The notes under the pieces: model-generated | The model's input: the letters and a program-made list of their open reading frames with translations, nothing else | The model's database searches: none | What the model was told of the DNA's origin: nothing | Part shown: piece after piece, positions 36,897-43,988 of the stretch | Layout of the letters: every line of letters begins with the position of its first letter | Position numbering within the stretch: position 1 is the first letter of the stretch | Translations under genes and position numbers: made by a program | Source of the DNA: Chloroflexota bacterium | Lineage (GTDB): Bacteria > Chloroflexota > Dehalococcoidia > Dehalococcoidales > UBA2162 | DNA: 55,580 bases | Direction of reading: 5' to 3' | NCBI GenBank assembly: GCA_016190825.1 | Contig: JACPPV010000019.1 | Coordinates: forward strand, 1-55,580

Positions 36897-37268
36897 GTGT
36901 TCCAGATAACGGTAGAGCAGCATTTTGATGCCGCCCACTTTTTAAGGGGCTACCAGGGGAAGTGTGAAGCCCTGCACGGGCATCGCTTCCGGGTTTTCAT
37001 CACATTGCAGGCGGCAATGCTGGATGGAATAGGTATCTCATACGATTTTACGGTGCTGAAGAAACAGGTGGGAGAGATCGTATCCCGTTTCGACCACGTC
37101 TGTCTTAACGATGTCCCGCCGTTTGACGGGATTAATCCCTCTTCAGAGAATATCGCCACGACGATTTACAATGAGCTGAAATCAAGGCTGGGTAACTCAT
37201 CTGCCACCATCGCCCGCGTGGAGGTATGGGAAACCCCGCAGAACCGAGCCGCCTACATTCCGGACTAG
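36897..37268 (+). CDS. 6-pyruvoyl-tetrahydropterin synthase family protein (QueD/PTPS-III-like)
   Basis: The 123-residue T-fold enzyme starts with GTG. Zinc ligands are His14 (FDAAHFL) and His27/His29 in the HGH motif, with catalytic Cys23 present and RVEVWETP near the end. Around the active site it reads GKCEALHGH, so it has both the C-x3-HGH pattern of QueD and the E-x2-HGH pattern of PTPS-III. PTPS-III forms can replace dihydroneopterin aldolase (FolB) in folate synthesis. Position directly behind folP and folK, with no folB here, points the same way. A role in queuosine synthesis (QueD) remains possible. Confidence 0.85.
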   Translation: MFQITVEQHFDAAHFLRGYQGKCEALHGHRFRVFITLQAAMLDGIGISYDFTVLKKQVGEIVSRFDHVCLNDVPPFDGINPSSENIATTIYNELKSRLGNSSATIARVEVWETPQNRAAYIPD

Positions 37269-37303
37269 TGCTTAGTTGCATAAATAGGCGTACCAACGAC
37301 ACC

Positions 37304-37407
37304 GTTCACCCCCGTATCAAGTACGGGGCAGGCTCTGAGTCTGTCGAAGGGCGCGCCGATGGTTTCCTTCGGCTTCGCTCAGGACAGGCTAGCTCACCAT
37401 GAACGGC
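37304..37407 (-). repeat. Dispersed repeat, copy B
   Basis: This is the reverse-oriented counterpart of 7588-7720. Read on the minus strand, CCCTTCGACAGACTCAGAGC and CTGCCCCGTACTTGATACGG match copy A with about three differences over nearly 50 bp, and the flanking part matches with indels. It lies between the folate cluster and the next gene. Confidence 0.7.
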
Positions 37408-37454
37408 GCGTGCTGTTACGCGGAATTCTGCAACTTAGGACTAGCATATCAGGG

Positions 37455-37610
37455 TCAATTCTTGTTGATCGTTTCGATGGGATAGTGAGGGTAATAGGAA
37501 CAGTAATCTGCTGCCGGGTCAAGCTCATATAGCCAGGTGCTGGCCAGGAGAAGCCCCACTTTCTCCGGGCATTGGTATATCGCCCGCACTATCCAGCTTC
37601 GTTCCCTCAT
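37455..37610 (-). CDS. Small hypothetical protein, 51 aa
   Basis: A short frame with ATG at 37610, preceded by GGAGAGAG at good spacing, encodes 51 residues: a basic start (MRERSWIVRAIY), LLLASTWLYELDP, and a Tyr-rich end with PHYPIETINK. The two Cys (14 and 37) do not make a zinc motif. I know no family. The ribosome site and the ordinary amino-acid mix favour a real gene in an otherwise gene-free stretch. Confidence 0.45.
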   Translation of the reverse strand: MRERSWIVRAIYQCPEKVGLLLASTWLYELDPAADYCSYYPHYPIETINKN

Positions 37611-37690
37611 TTCTCTCTCCGTGATTCATGCTGATGGCTGGGACTCGTTTTTATCACATTGGTGAGGGATTTGTCAATAAATACGCATAT

Positions 37691-37876
37691 CTACTTCCGG
37701 CGCATGTCCGGCGGTAGCAGATTGGGGATTGTGTCTTCAATCGGGTAGCGTTCGTTGCACTTGCGGCAGAAAAGAGAGCCAGTGACTATCTCCTTCTCAG
37801 TTTCCTCTTCCACGGTCAGTTCAAGCTCCCCTTTGCACACGGGACAGGCCAGGATTTGCATTAGCTCCCGCTTCAT
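37691..37876 (-). CDS. Trm112-like small zinc protein
   Basis: The 61-residue protein has a zinc-ribbon: CPVCKGELEL and, after a hairpin, LFCRKCNERYPIEDTIPNLL. This is the Trm112/UPF0434 family. The eukaryotic homologue activates methyltransferases; the bacterial role is less clear. I choose ATG 37876, which fits the family start (MKRELMQILACPVCKG). A perfect TATAAT lies only 6 bp before this ATG and no ribosome site is seen, which suggests a leaderless mRNA. Confidence 0.88.
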   Translation of the reverse strand: MKRELMQILACPVCKGELELTVEEETEKEIVTGSLFCRKCNERYPIEDTIPNLLPPDMRRK

Positions 37877-37882
37877 AGTTCG

Positions 37883-37888
37883 ATTATA
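37883..37888 (-). promoter_or_regulatory. Promoter -10 box giving a leaderless start
   Basis: TATAAT on the minus strand ends 6 bp before the Trm112-like ATG, so +1 would fall at or next to the start codon. No good -35 box is visible at 17 bp. Confidence 0.4.
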
Positions 37889-37965
37889 GCATATCCTGTC
37901 TGGCAGTTTGATAGGGAGAACGGGGGGCAACATGGTATAATTGGGAAATATTAAAGGAGCGTCAT

Positions 37966-38313
37966 ATGAGCCAGCAAAGAGAGCCAGCCGGTCCCAGGGG
38001 TCTTTCTTCCCAGGTGCTTAAGGTGGCGGAGTTGACTGACTATCAGCCGGGAGCGATAGTCAGCCGGACGTTGATTGACAAAGCGACGGGCACGCTGACC
38101 CTTTTCGCCTTCTGGGAGGGACAGGGGTTGAGCGAACATACTGCGCCTTTTGATGCGACGGTATTTCTTGTCGACGGCGAGGCGCTGGTAACAATCTCCG
38201 GCAAGCCGTTTAGTCTCAAGGCAGGGGAGATGATTATCATGCCGGCTAACGAGCCTCATGCCCTGAAAGCCACGAAAAATTTCAAGATGCTGCTGATAAT
38301 GATAAAGGGCTAG
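37966..38313 (+). CDS. Cupin-domain protein
   Basis: The single-domain cupin (115 residues) has EHTAPFDATVFLVDGEA as motif 1 (His and Glu, though the usual H-x-H is incomplete) and PANEPHALKATKNFKMLLIM as motif 2 with its His. Such small cupins bind a metal or small ligand; the substrate is unknown. AAAGGAGC precedes ATG 37966, and TATAAT at 37935-37940 is a likely -10 box. It converges on the broken CAP gene. Confidence 0.88.
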   Translation: MSQQREPAGPRGLSSQVLKVAELTDYQPGAIVSRTLIDKATGTLTLFAFWEGQGLSEHTAPFDATVFLVDGEALVTISGKPFSLKAGEMIIMPANEPHALKATKNFKMLLIMIKG

Positions 38314-38322
38314 AGCATCGGC

Positions 38323-39169
38323 TTACAGGACAAAGAGTGAATAGTTAGAGACGATGAAAGAGTCCCCGTCGCTCTTCGTCCAGACGACCATGGTATAGAT
38401 GCCAGCATTGAATCGTTCCAGTATCCCGGAGAGGTCTGCCTCGACCGTAAAAAAGCCTCCGGAGACATTCCAGCTTTTAGCATCAATCCATCTGACCGTG
38501 TCGGAAACGGTGACCGGGGATGGTGCTGTTTCCGCCGGCGCGGATGAATCCGGGGCAGGCGTGTCTGCCGGAACGGCATAGGGATCGACCGATGTCTGCC
38601 AGGAAAAGTTCATCTCGTACTGCAAATAGTAGCCTCCCGATGGTGGAGGCGGTCTGATGAAAGCGGCCGGTTTGCCTCGCCAGTAGACGCTGCTCTTGCC
38701 GAGCTGTCCCAGGGTAAGTGGAGCCGGTGGCTGGTCATACCAGATTTGAATCTGTTCTATCTCCAGTCCACCGGATAGCTCTCCGGAAAGAGATAGCACC
38801 CCGCTATTGATAACCGGTGCTTTGCTGAAGGTTACATAATCTCCCTCGAACTGCTGTACCAGTGCCAGGTGGTTGCTATTGTAAGCGATGCCGAGGCTGA
38901 CCTTCCGGTGCCGGGGGCCCAAGATTGTGGCTCTATGGCCCGGGCTGTCCATTAGTGCCTCCTCTGCCTTGTCCAGCATTGTTCTGGGGTCGTTCTGCTG
39001 GGATGCCCCACCGGTGGTGGACAGGAAGAATAGATTCTCCGATTCATAGTTAGAGCCGCCGGCCAGCGTGTATCTCATGTATGGTTTGAGTCCGCTCAGC
39101 TCCCAGTGCGAAATATAATCGTTTGCCAGCATCTCCTCGGCATGGATCTGCGAAGCCGCATTGTTCCCG
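38323..39169 (-). pseudogene. CAP-domain lipoprotein, C-terminal fragment (split by the IS1-type element)
   Basis: Reading minus from the insertion point, the frame continues the CAP/SCP domain: NNAASQIHAEEML (catalytic-type His and Glu), ANDYISHWEL (second His) and SENLFFLSTTGG. HRATILGPRHRKVSLGIAYN follows, then a C-terminal beta-rich part to residue end FIVSNYSLFVL. The N-terminal piece is at 41582-41963. Removal of the element and one target copy restores ...LGN-NAASQ..., so the split is a simple insertion. In the present state the piece has only internal starts such as ATG 39132. Confidence 0.88.
39162..39169. repeat. Target site duplication, left copy
   Basis: TGTTCCCG immediately precedes the element and is repeated exactly at 41582-41589. 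Eight bases is the size made by IS1-type elements. Confidence 0.92.
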
Positions 39170-39178
39170 GGTAGTGTA

Positions 39179-40018
39179 TCATTTTGAAACCAACTTGACT
39201 ATTTCTTCGACTGACCAGATGTGGTCACTAATGCCAGAAGCCATAGCAGGAGTTCGAGGATAGGGATTAGCCAAGCTCTTGTGAGGCCGTGCAAAGTTGT
39301 AGTGCATGAAGTAAAGGGCTAGAGCATAGATATGGTTTTCCAGTTTCTTTGAGAAGCCATTGGTTAACCTGGTGAATCGCCTCATGTTCATTCGCATGGT
39401 AAGATTCTGTCTCTCAACGTAGCTGGTCGAAATATCCTTTGTTTCGGGCTTTCCCTGAATGACTTTCTTCTCCGCTCCGATGCACTGAGCCGGGCTGTAA
39501 CGCTTTTCTTGCTCCGGTTCTGGCCCGTATAACTTAACCAGCATGGCGTAGTCTACTTCCGCACCGAAAGCCTTTTCTACGGCTTCCAGATACATCTTGT
39601 GGCCGTCTGTGGTTAGCTGGACTCTATTAGCAAGTCTAGCTTTCAGGCTATCCACGAAGATGCTGGCGTGTTCTAAGTTTCTTTGCCCTACCAGCCAGCA
39701 GGGAACGAGCTTGGTATCCGCGTCTATCGCCGTGAATGTCCACACATCGCCGTAACCGAATTTACCCTGCTTCTCTTCTGGAACATTCTTAGCCTTTGAA
39801 TAGACGAAGCTCCAGATTTCATCACATTGGAGCTTCTTGCAGGTAAGATTGACCATCGCCTTATCCTGGTAGTCTAAGCAGGCCGCGCCGACTTCCCTGA
39901 GCAACTTGACCACCGTGTTGATGGCCGTATCGGTAATGCGGGCGGTGCTACGGATCGAGTTACCTTCACACAGGACTTTGATGATCTCTGTTTGCTTCTC
40001 TAGGCTCAGTTTGTTCAT
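39179..40018 (-). CDS. IS1 family transposase
   Basis: The 279-residue DDE enzyme has an N-terminal helix-turn-helix (QTEIIKVLCEGNSIRSTARI). The core has QCDEIWSFVYSKAKN (first Asp), QLTTDGHKMYLEAVEKAFG (second Asp) and SYVERQNLTMRMNMRRFTRL (Glu). FMHYNFARPHKSL is a further typical segment. It is made from one continuous frame, unlike the frameshifted E. coli IS1 gene. Its stop lies inside the terminal repeat, 9 bp from the element end. A TTGACA/TATTAT promoter stands directly upstream. Confidence 0.93.
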   Translation of the reverse strand: MNKLSLEKQTEIIKVLCEGNSIRSTARITDTAINTVVKLLREVGAACLDYQDKAMVNLTCKKLQCDEIWSFVYSKAKNVPEEKQGKFGYGDVWTFTAIDADTKLVPCWLVGQRNLEHASIFVDSLKARLANRVQLTTDGHKMYLEAVEKAFGAEVDYAMLVKLYGPEPEQEKRYSPAQCIGAEKKVIQGKPETKDISTSYVERQNLTMRMNMRRFTRLTNGFSKKLENHIYALALYFMHYNFARPHKSLANPYPRTPAMASGISDHIWSVEEIVKLVSK

Positions 40019-40046
40019 GGCTCTTACCTCAATTCAAACTAATATT

Positions 40047-40075
40047 ATAATAGCATATAGCTTAAGCATTGTCAA
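40047..40075 (-). promoter_or_regulatory. Promoter of the transposase gene
   Basis: On the minus strand a consensus -35 box TTGACA (40075-40070) and -10 box TATTAT (40052-40047) are 17 bp apart, ending 28 bp before the start codon. Confidence 0.7.
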
Positions 40076-40124
40076 TAGCTAAATTTGACACACGCTCAAG
40101 CATCTGCTATCGTAAAGACGAAGG

Positions 40125-40198
40125 TGCCCCTGGGGAGGCTCGAACTCCCAACAATCTGATTAGTAGTCAGCCACTCTGTCCGATTGAGTTACAGGGGC
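40125..40198 (-). tRNA. tRNA with anticodon ACT on the mobile element
   Basis: The 74 nt fold as a full class I cloverleaf: acceptor GCCCCTG/CAGGGGC (7 bp), D stem ACTC/GAGT with loop AATCGGACA, anticodon arm with loop CTACTAA, a 5-nt variable loop, T arm GGGAG-TTCGAGC-CTCCC, discriminator A. No CCA is encoded. The anticodon is ACT (40164-40162), which reads serine AGU/AGC. The short variable loop is not that of tRNA-Ser, and A20, C35, U36 and A73 are the known arginine identity bases. It could be an arginine tRNA that reads serine codons, or a decayed or decoy tRNA. One mismatch (G27-A43) weakens the anticodon stem. Confidence 0.85.
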
Positions 40199-40236
40199 AA
40201 GAAATAAGGCACTGCTATTACAGTGCCTTATTTCTT
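40199..40236 (-). terminator. Long hairpin abutting the tRNA 5' end
   Basis: A perfect 16-bp stem, AAGAAATAAGGCACTG/CAGTGCCTTATTTCTT, has a 6-nt loop. It covers the last codons and stop of the DUF5343-like gene and ends on the base before the tRNA. The A/T-rich outer arm allows it to act as a terminator in either direction, or as a processing signal that frees the tRNA. Confidence 0.75.
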
Positions 40237-40925
40237 TTGTCATAGTCCTTCACCTGGTCTATCAAGCCGAACAACCAGTCCCTATCTTCTTTGCTAAGAG
40301 CCATCAAATCAACCGACAATGACAGCGACAATTCTCCACCACTATTCAGTTTCACAGTCGTGATATTTGGCGTTACTGGTGGATTTGCTGGTGGAGGATT
40401 TCCAGCGCCAGCGTTCCCTATCGTCTTATTGCCTTCTTTTGTTGTCTTTCGGGACCGCCGAAGCGTCTTTTTCGCCTTTGCCCAATGTACAGAACATTTC
40501 AGCCCTGTGTATTCACAAGCATCCAGAAAGAATCTTGTCACTCTCTCTAATGTACCGCCTTCTATCCCGTATTGGCGGAAAAAATCCTGTAGCCGTTGAA
40601 ATGTCTGATTGGCTTCACCCAGTGCTATTGCTTCCTTATACTTTTCTTCGATAATACCTCTCAATACTTCTTTGCGATTGTCACCTCTCGCCTCCACTAA
40701 AGCGCGTAGGCCAGGTTGGACATTGCCCTTCTCATCAATCAGACCCAAGAACTTGAAAGCACCTAGCGTTTGGCTCTGAGTGCCGCCTGACCAGGACGGC
40801 CAGACTGTTCGGTCAAGTGGGTCAGGAATGCCCTGTTCCAGAATTTCTACTGCATTGGTGAATGTCTTGAAAGGTATGTATGCGGGTGCCCTTGATTGTT
40901 CTGCATTGCCATCACTTGTTACCAT
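40218..40925 (-). CDS. DUF5343-like protein (element passenger)
   Basis: The 235-residue protein has an N-terminal winged-helix-like domain (YIPFKTFTNAVEILEQGIPD, then SQTLGAFKFLGLIDEKGN) of the DUF5343 type. A Gly/Pro/Asn linker (AGAGNPPPANPPVTPN) leads to a short C-terminal segment (GGELSLSLSVDLMALSKEDR). The function is unknown; relatives often occur in mobile or defence-related settings, which I state only as a general impression. It has its own promoter and a good ribosome site (AAGGAG) before ATG 40925. The tRNA follows directly behind it. Confidence 0.75.
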   Translation of the reverse strand: MVTSDGNAEQSRAPAYIPFKTFTNAVEILEQGIPDPLDRTVWPSWSGGTQSQTLGAFKFLGLIDEKGNVQPGLRALVEARGDNRKEVLRGIIEEKYKEAIALGEANQTFQRLQDFFRQYGIEGGTLERVTRFFLDACEYTGLKCSVHWAKAKKTLRRSRKTTKEGNKTIGNAGAGNPPPANPPVTPNITTVKLNSGGELSLSLSVDLMALSKEDRDWLFGLIDQVKDYDKRNKAL

Positions 40926-40961
40926 ACTGTCCGTCTCCTTATTCTAAGAGTATTCTGGATT

Positions 40962-40990
40962 ATTCTATATTAGATTTTTGGAACTGTCAA
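40962..40990 (-). promoter_or_regulatory. Promoter of the DUF5343-like gene
   Basis: On the minus strand a consensus -35 box TTGACA (40990-40985) and -10 box TAGAAT (40967-40962) are 17 bp apart. Confidence 0.7.
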
Positions 40991-41020
40991 GAGATTTTTT
41001 GACTTGTTAGCAGACTTTTT

Positions 41021-41049
41021 TTGAAACTGTCCTTCAGAACAAATAGAAT
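41021..41049 (+). promoter_or_regulatory. Promoter of the 61-aa ORF
   Basis: The -35 box TTGAAA (41021-41026) and -10 box TAGAAT (41044-41049) are 17 bp apart, divergent from the DUF5343-like gene promoter. Confidence 0.6.
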
Positions 41050-41082
41050 AACATCAGAATTCCACGTGGGGAGGCTAAAAAC

Positions 41083-41268
41083 ATGAAAGTCGGGCAGACA
41101 ATAAAATTACGGGCATATGGCGGAGAGGAACTTAGTAGGTTGGTTGTAAGAGTGGATAAAGATGTAGTAGTGGTGTGTCGCTTAGATGAATACGAAAAGG
41201 CGAAGAAAGAAGGCAGAGAACCAGTTGCTGTAGGCTTTCGCCTTAGAGACGTAATTTCTGAGGGGTAA
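41083..41268 (+). CDS. Small hypothetical protein, 61 aa (element passenger)
   Basis: GGGGAGG lies 9 bp before ATG 41083. The 61 residues look like a small beta-rich fold (KVGQTIKLRAYGGEELSRLV, then VVVVCRLDEYEKAKKEGREP, ending in FRLRDVISEG). It has no signal or membrane segment and I know no family. A promoter lies at 41021-41049. It is read toward, and ends 6 bp before, the oppositely oriented 80-aa gene. A regulator or antitoxin-like role is possible but unsupported. Confidence 0.65.
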   Translation: MKVGQTIKLRAYGGEELSRLVVRVDKDVVVVCRLDEYEKAKKEGREPVAVGFRLRDVISEG

Positions 41269-41273
41269 GACGA

Positions 41274-41516
41274 TTATTTTTCCCAGCGAGCCTGAGCAGC
41301 TTTCGTGGCTATCTCTTTGCGTTGCTCCGGTGTTAGCTTCTCGGCTCTAGCCTTACCGCCCTTTAGCCCACCCTTATGCCCTAGAGCCTTAGCGTCAAAT
41401 GCTTTCTTGGGCTTCTCCGGCTCAGGCTCAACTTGGCCGGTGGCTTCCTGGACAACCTGTAAGGCCGTTAAGCTGAAATCGTGCTCCCGTCTTGGCTTTC
41501 TCTGTTTCTTTTCCAC
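41274..41516 (-). CDS. Small basic protein with GGxKGGKAR motif, 80 aa (element passenger)
   Basis: A charged N-terminal half precedes a C-terminal motif HKGGLKGGKARAEKLTPEQR followed by KEIATKAAQARW. This Gly/Lys/Ala motif recurs in small bacterial proteins of unknown role and resembles nucleic-acid-binding histone-like tails. The strongly basic end favours DNA or RNA binding (inference). It is the passenger gene nearest the right end of the element. Confidence 0.65.
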   Translation of the reverse strand: MEKKQRKPRREHDFSLTALQVVQEATGQVEPEPEKPKKAFDAKALGHKGGLKGGKARAEKLTPEQRKEIATKAAQARWEK

Positions 41517-41581
41517 GATTCCAGAATATCATGTCGCTCAAGCATCGTCAACGCTCTAGCATTTCAAAATGATACACTACC

Positions 41582-41589
41582 TGTTCCCG
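41582..41589. repeat. Target site duplication, right copy
   Basis: TGTTCCCG follows directly after the right inverted end of the element and is identical to 39162-39169. Confidence 0.92.
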
Positions 41590-41963
41590 AGTGCTAGCGG
41601 AGTCAGCCCGCTGTTGACTCTATCCATGTTTATCAAATCAAGCGCATACTGGAGAAGCTGCGCCTCTGGCGGCGATTTTACCGTGCTGAGCTTATGACCC
41701 AAAGATGACGATGGTCCAACTGGCTCAGAAGCTATCGGGATTGGTGGTGGGAGTATGGGCGTTGCGGGCTCAGGTGGCGCTGGAGATGGCGCTGCTGGTG
41801 CAGGAGCAGATATCTCGATTGGTGGTGAGGTGGCGGTCGGTGGAGTTGCTGGTATCTGTGCCTTGGGACCGGCGCAGCCGGTGAAAAGGAAAAACGCCAA
41901 CAGAAGACTGGCCACTGATGTTCCGACCAGGTTCCCCTCCGGTTCGTAGCGCAAAATCATCAT
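41582..41963 (-). pseudogene. CAP-domain lipoprotein, N-terminal fragment
   Basis: A lipoprotein signal (LLLAFFLFTGC, lipobox Cys at about residue 30) is followed by a Pro/Ala-rich linker (APAAPSPAPPEPATP) and the first helix of a CAP domain (LLQYALDLINMDRVNSGLTP). After LALGN the frame enters the inverted repeat of the element and stops at once. The rest of the gene is at 38323-39169. AAGGAAGGGA lies upstream of the start. The intact protein would be anchored at the outside of the membrane. Confidence 0.88.
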
Positions 41964-42020
41964 ATCCGATTGCTGTCCCTTCCTTGACCGCTACGCAAAG
42001 TCTATACTACCATCATTGCC

Positions 42021-42755
42021 ATGCGTTGCGCCATAATCGCTGATATCCATGCCAATCTGGAGGCTTTCACCGCAGTGCTGGAAGATATTAGAAAGCGGGG
42101 CGGGGTGGAAGAAGTGTGGTGCCTGGGCGATATTGTTGGTTACGGGCCTGATCCCCATGAGTGCGTTGATCTCATGCGCCGCCAAAAGCACATCGCCGTG
42201 GCTGGCAATCACGACCTGGCGGCTATCGGCAAGATAACCACTGACCAGTTCAATCCACAGGCTGCCGCAGCGGTCGAATGGACAATCCGGCAACTGTCTC
42301 AGTCGGATGTCAACTATTTGCTGAGCCTGCCGCTAGTTGTCGAGAAAGATGATTTTACCCTGGTGCACGGCAGTCCCAGGGCGCCAATCTGGGAGTATAT
42401 CACATCGACGCAAATAGCCTCAGAGAACCTGCTTCATTTCGAGACGCCCTATTGCCTTTTCGGCCACAGCCATACGCCGGTTACTTTTCGTTGCCAGGAG
42501 AACGGGGACTGTGTTCTGCAGCTGCTGGAGGAGGAGACCATGCTGGCTCTTGGACGAGAGCGCTTGCTGGCAAATCCCGGCGGAGTGGGCCAGCCCCGGG
42601 ATGGCGACCCCCGAGCCAGCTATGCCATCTTTGACAGGGAAGAGAAGGCAATCCGGTTCCATCGCGTTGCTTATCACATTGCCAACACGCAGGCAAAGAT
42701 GCTGAAACATAAACTGCCGTCGAGCCTGATTACCCGCCTGAGTTTCGGTTTATAG
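42021..42755 (+). CDS. Calcineurin-like metallophosphoesterase
   Basis: The 244-residue phosphoesterase has all metal-site blocks: IIADIHANLEA (Asp, His), WCLGDIVGYGPDP (Asp), VAGNHDLAA (Asn, His), LVHGSPRAP and FGHSHTPVTF (His pair). It belongs to the YfcE/MJ0936-like group; the substrate is unknown. There is no clear ribosome site, and TATACT lies just 12 bp before ATG 42021, so the leader is very short. It converges on the HDAC-like gene. Confidence 0.93.
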   Translation: MRCAIIADIHANLEAFTAVLEDIRKRGGVEEVWCLGDIVGYGPDPHECVDLMRRQKHIAVAGNHDLAAIGKITTDQFNPQAAAAVEWTIRQLSQSDVNYLLSLPLVVEKDDFTLVHGSPRAPIWEYITSTQIASENLLHFETPYCLFGHSHTPVTFRCQENGDCVLQLLEEETMLALGRERLLANPGGVGQPRDGDPRASYAIFDREEKAIRFHRVAYHIANTQAKMLKHKLPSSLITRLSFGL

Positions 42756-42770
42756 GGTTTTTACAGAAGC

Positions 42771-43883
42771 TCATCTCAAGCACTGCCAGTAATCTTTCAA
42801 CTGTATCTTAACCTCGGCGATTACCCTCTGCGTTGCCGGCAGGGCTCGGTCGGCCTGTAAGTGTGACGGGAGCGGTTCCAGGTCATTGAGGTCCAGTTTG
42901 ATACCCCCCAATCCGGTGACGAGGGCAAGCCACGCACGGGGCAACACTTCTGCATTGTAGCCCGAGGCGATGAGATCGATCACCCTGCCCTGGCAAATTC
43001 CTGCCATTTTGTTTACTTTTTTGCCGATCATGCTGAAGCCTTTGAGGGTCAGACCCAGATTGGTAAGTTCATCAGAAAAATGAGGGTCGGAGCCCCCGTT
43101 GCGGATAATAATCTGTGGATTAAACTCCGCAGTCACCGGCTCGACAATGGATTCAAGGGCGAGGCGGTAGCATTCATCGCCGGCGTGGACCGGCATGGGG
43201 ATATTGATAGTAAAGCCCTTACCACGGCCAGTGCCGATCTCACCGGCGAAGCCAACCCCCGGGTATATAGTGGCGGGGTCCTGGTGGAGGTCGATGAACA
43301 GAATGCGGGGGTCGCCGTAGAAATAATCCATCGTCCCGTTACCGGCATGGGCGTCGGTGTCCAGTATCAAAATCCTTTCCAGCCGATACTCTTTGAGCAG
43401 GTACATTCCGCAGAAAGCCACGTCATTGTAAAGGCAGAATCCCTCACCGTAATCGTGCTTCGCATGGTGGAGACCCCCGCCGATTGAGACAACTTTGCGG
43501 AATGCGCCGCCCTGGACGAGGTCGCAGGCGAGTTTTGCCTGCCCGATAATGAACCTTGCCCCTTCCTCGACCTTTCCCGGCTGACCGGCCGGTAAGTTGT
43601 CCCTGCTGAGGAAACGAGAAACGTTTTGCGCCTGGCTGAATCTTTGCCCCAGAGCGGCGGCACGATAGAAACCTCTGGTGAAATCGATATAATCCCTGGC
43701 GCAAATCAGGGATAGGTCATCATCGGAAGCCTGCGCTGCCTGGAGAATCCTGTAGTTGTCATCTTCAGGCAAGGTCTGGCGCAAGAACCGGTGAAATGCT
43801 TCGAAGCGGTTACCCTGAAAAGGATGGCCGGCGCCGAAGTCGTATTCCCGCAGTTCGGGTCGGTACAGGATAGCGATAGTCAC
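42771..43883 (-). CDS. Histone deacetylase superfamily protein (AcuC-like)
   Basis: The zinc amidohydrolase (370 residues) of the arginase-deacetylase fold has the tandem His in GGGLHHAKHDYGEGFCLYND, zinc ligands in LDTDAHAGNGTMDYFY, and a third in IRNGGSDPHF. Bacterial members deacetylate acetoin-linked proteins (AcuC), acetylpolyamines or protein lysines; the substrate here is open. The start is ATG 43883. It converges on the metallophosphoesterase gene with 15 bp between the stops. Confidence 0.92.
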   Translation of the reverse strand: MTIAILYRPELREYDFGAGHPFQGNRFEAFHRFLRQTLPEDDNYRILQAAQASDDDLSLICARDYIDFTRGFYRAAALGQRFSQAQNVSRFLSRDNLPAGQPGKVEEGARFIIGQAKLACDLVQGGAFRKVVSIGGGLHHAKHDYGEGFCLYNDVAFCGMYLLKEYRLERILILDTDAHAGNGTMDYFYGDPRILFIDLHQDPATIYPGVGFAGEIGTGRGKGFTINIPMPVHAGDECYRLALESIVEPVTAEFNPQIIIRNGGSDPHFSDELTNLGLTLKGFSMIGKKVNKMAGICQGRVIDLIASGYNAEVLPRAWLALVTGLGGIKLDLNDLEPLPSHLQADRALPATQRVIAEVKIQLKDYWQCLR

Positions 43884-43988
43884 TTTCGCGCCCCCATCCG
43901 TTGGTTAAAACGTAGTAATAGGTCTGAGTGAATGCCCCTTTTCTACCTTGAAACAAGACGTGGAGTATCCGATAGGGGGCGGCCTTGA

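Larger units (their letters stand above)
39170..41581 (-). mobile_element. IS1-type element with passenger genes and a tRNA, 2,412 bp
   Basis: Perfect 20-bp terminal inverted repeats, GGTAGTGTATCATTTTGAAA, lie at 39170-39189 and, reversed, at 41562-41581. They are flanked by exact 8-bp target duplications. Inside are an IS1-family transposase near one end, a tRNA gene, a DUF5343-like gene and two small ORFs. An ordinary IS1 is about 0.8 kb, so about 1.5 kb is passenger DNA. The identical ends and duplications suggest a recent insertion. It interrupts the CAP-domain lipoprotein gene in its reading frame. Confidence 0.9.

Noticed and set aside
40125-40198. Calling this simply tRNA-Ser from its anticodon.
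   Set aside because: The variable loop has 5 nt, whereas tRNA-Ser has a long arm; identity bases point to arginine.
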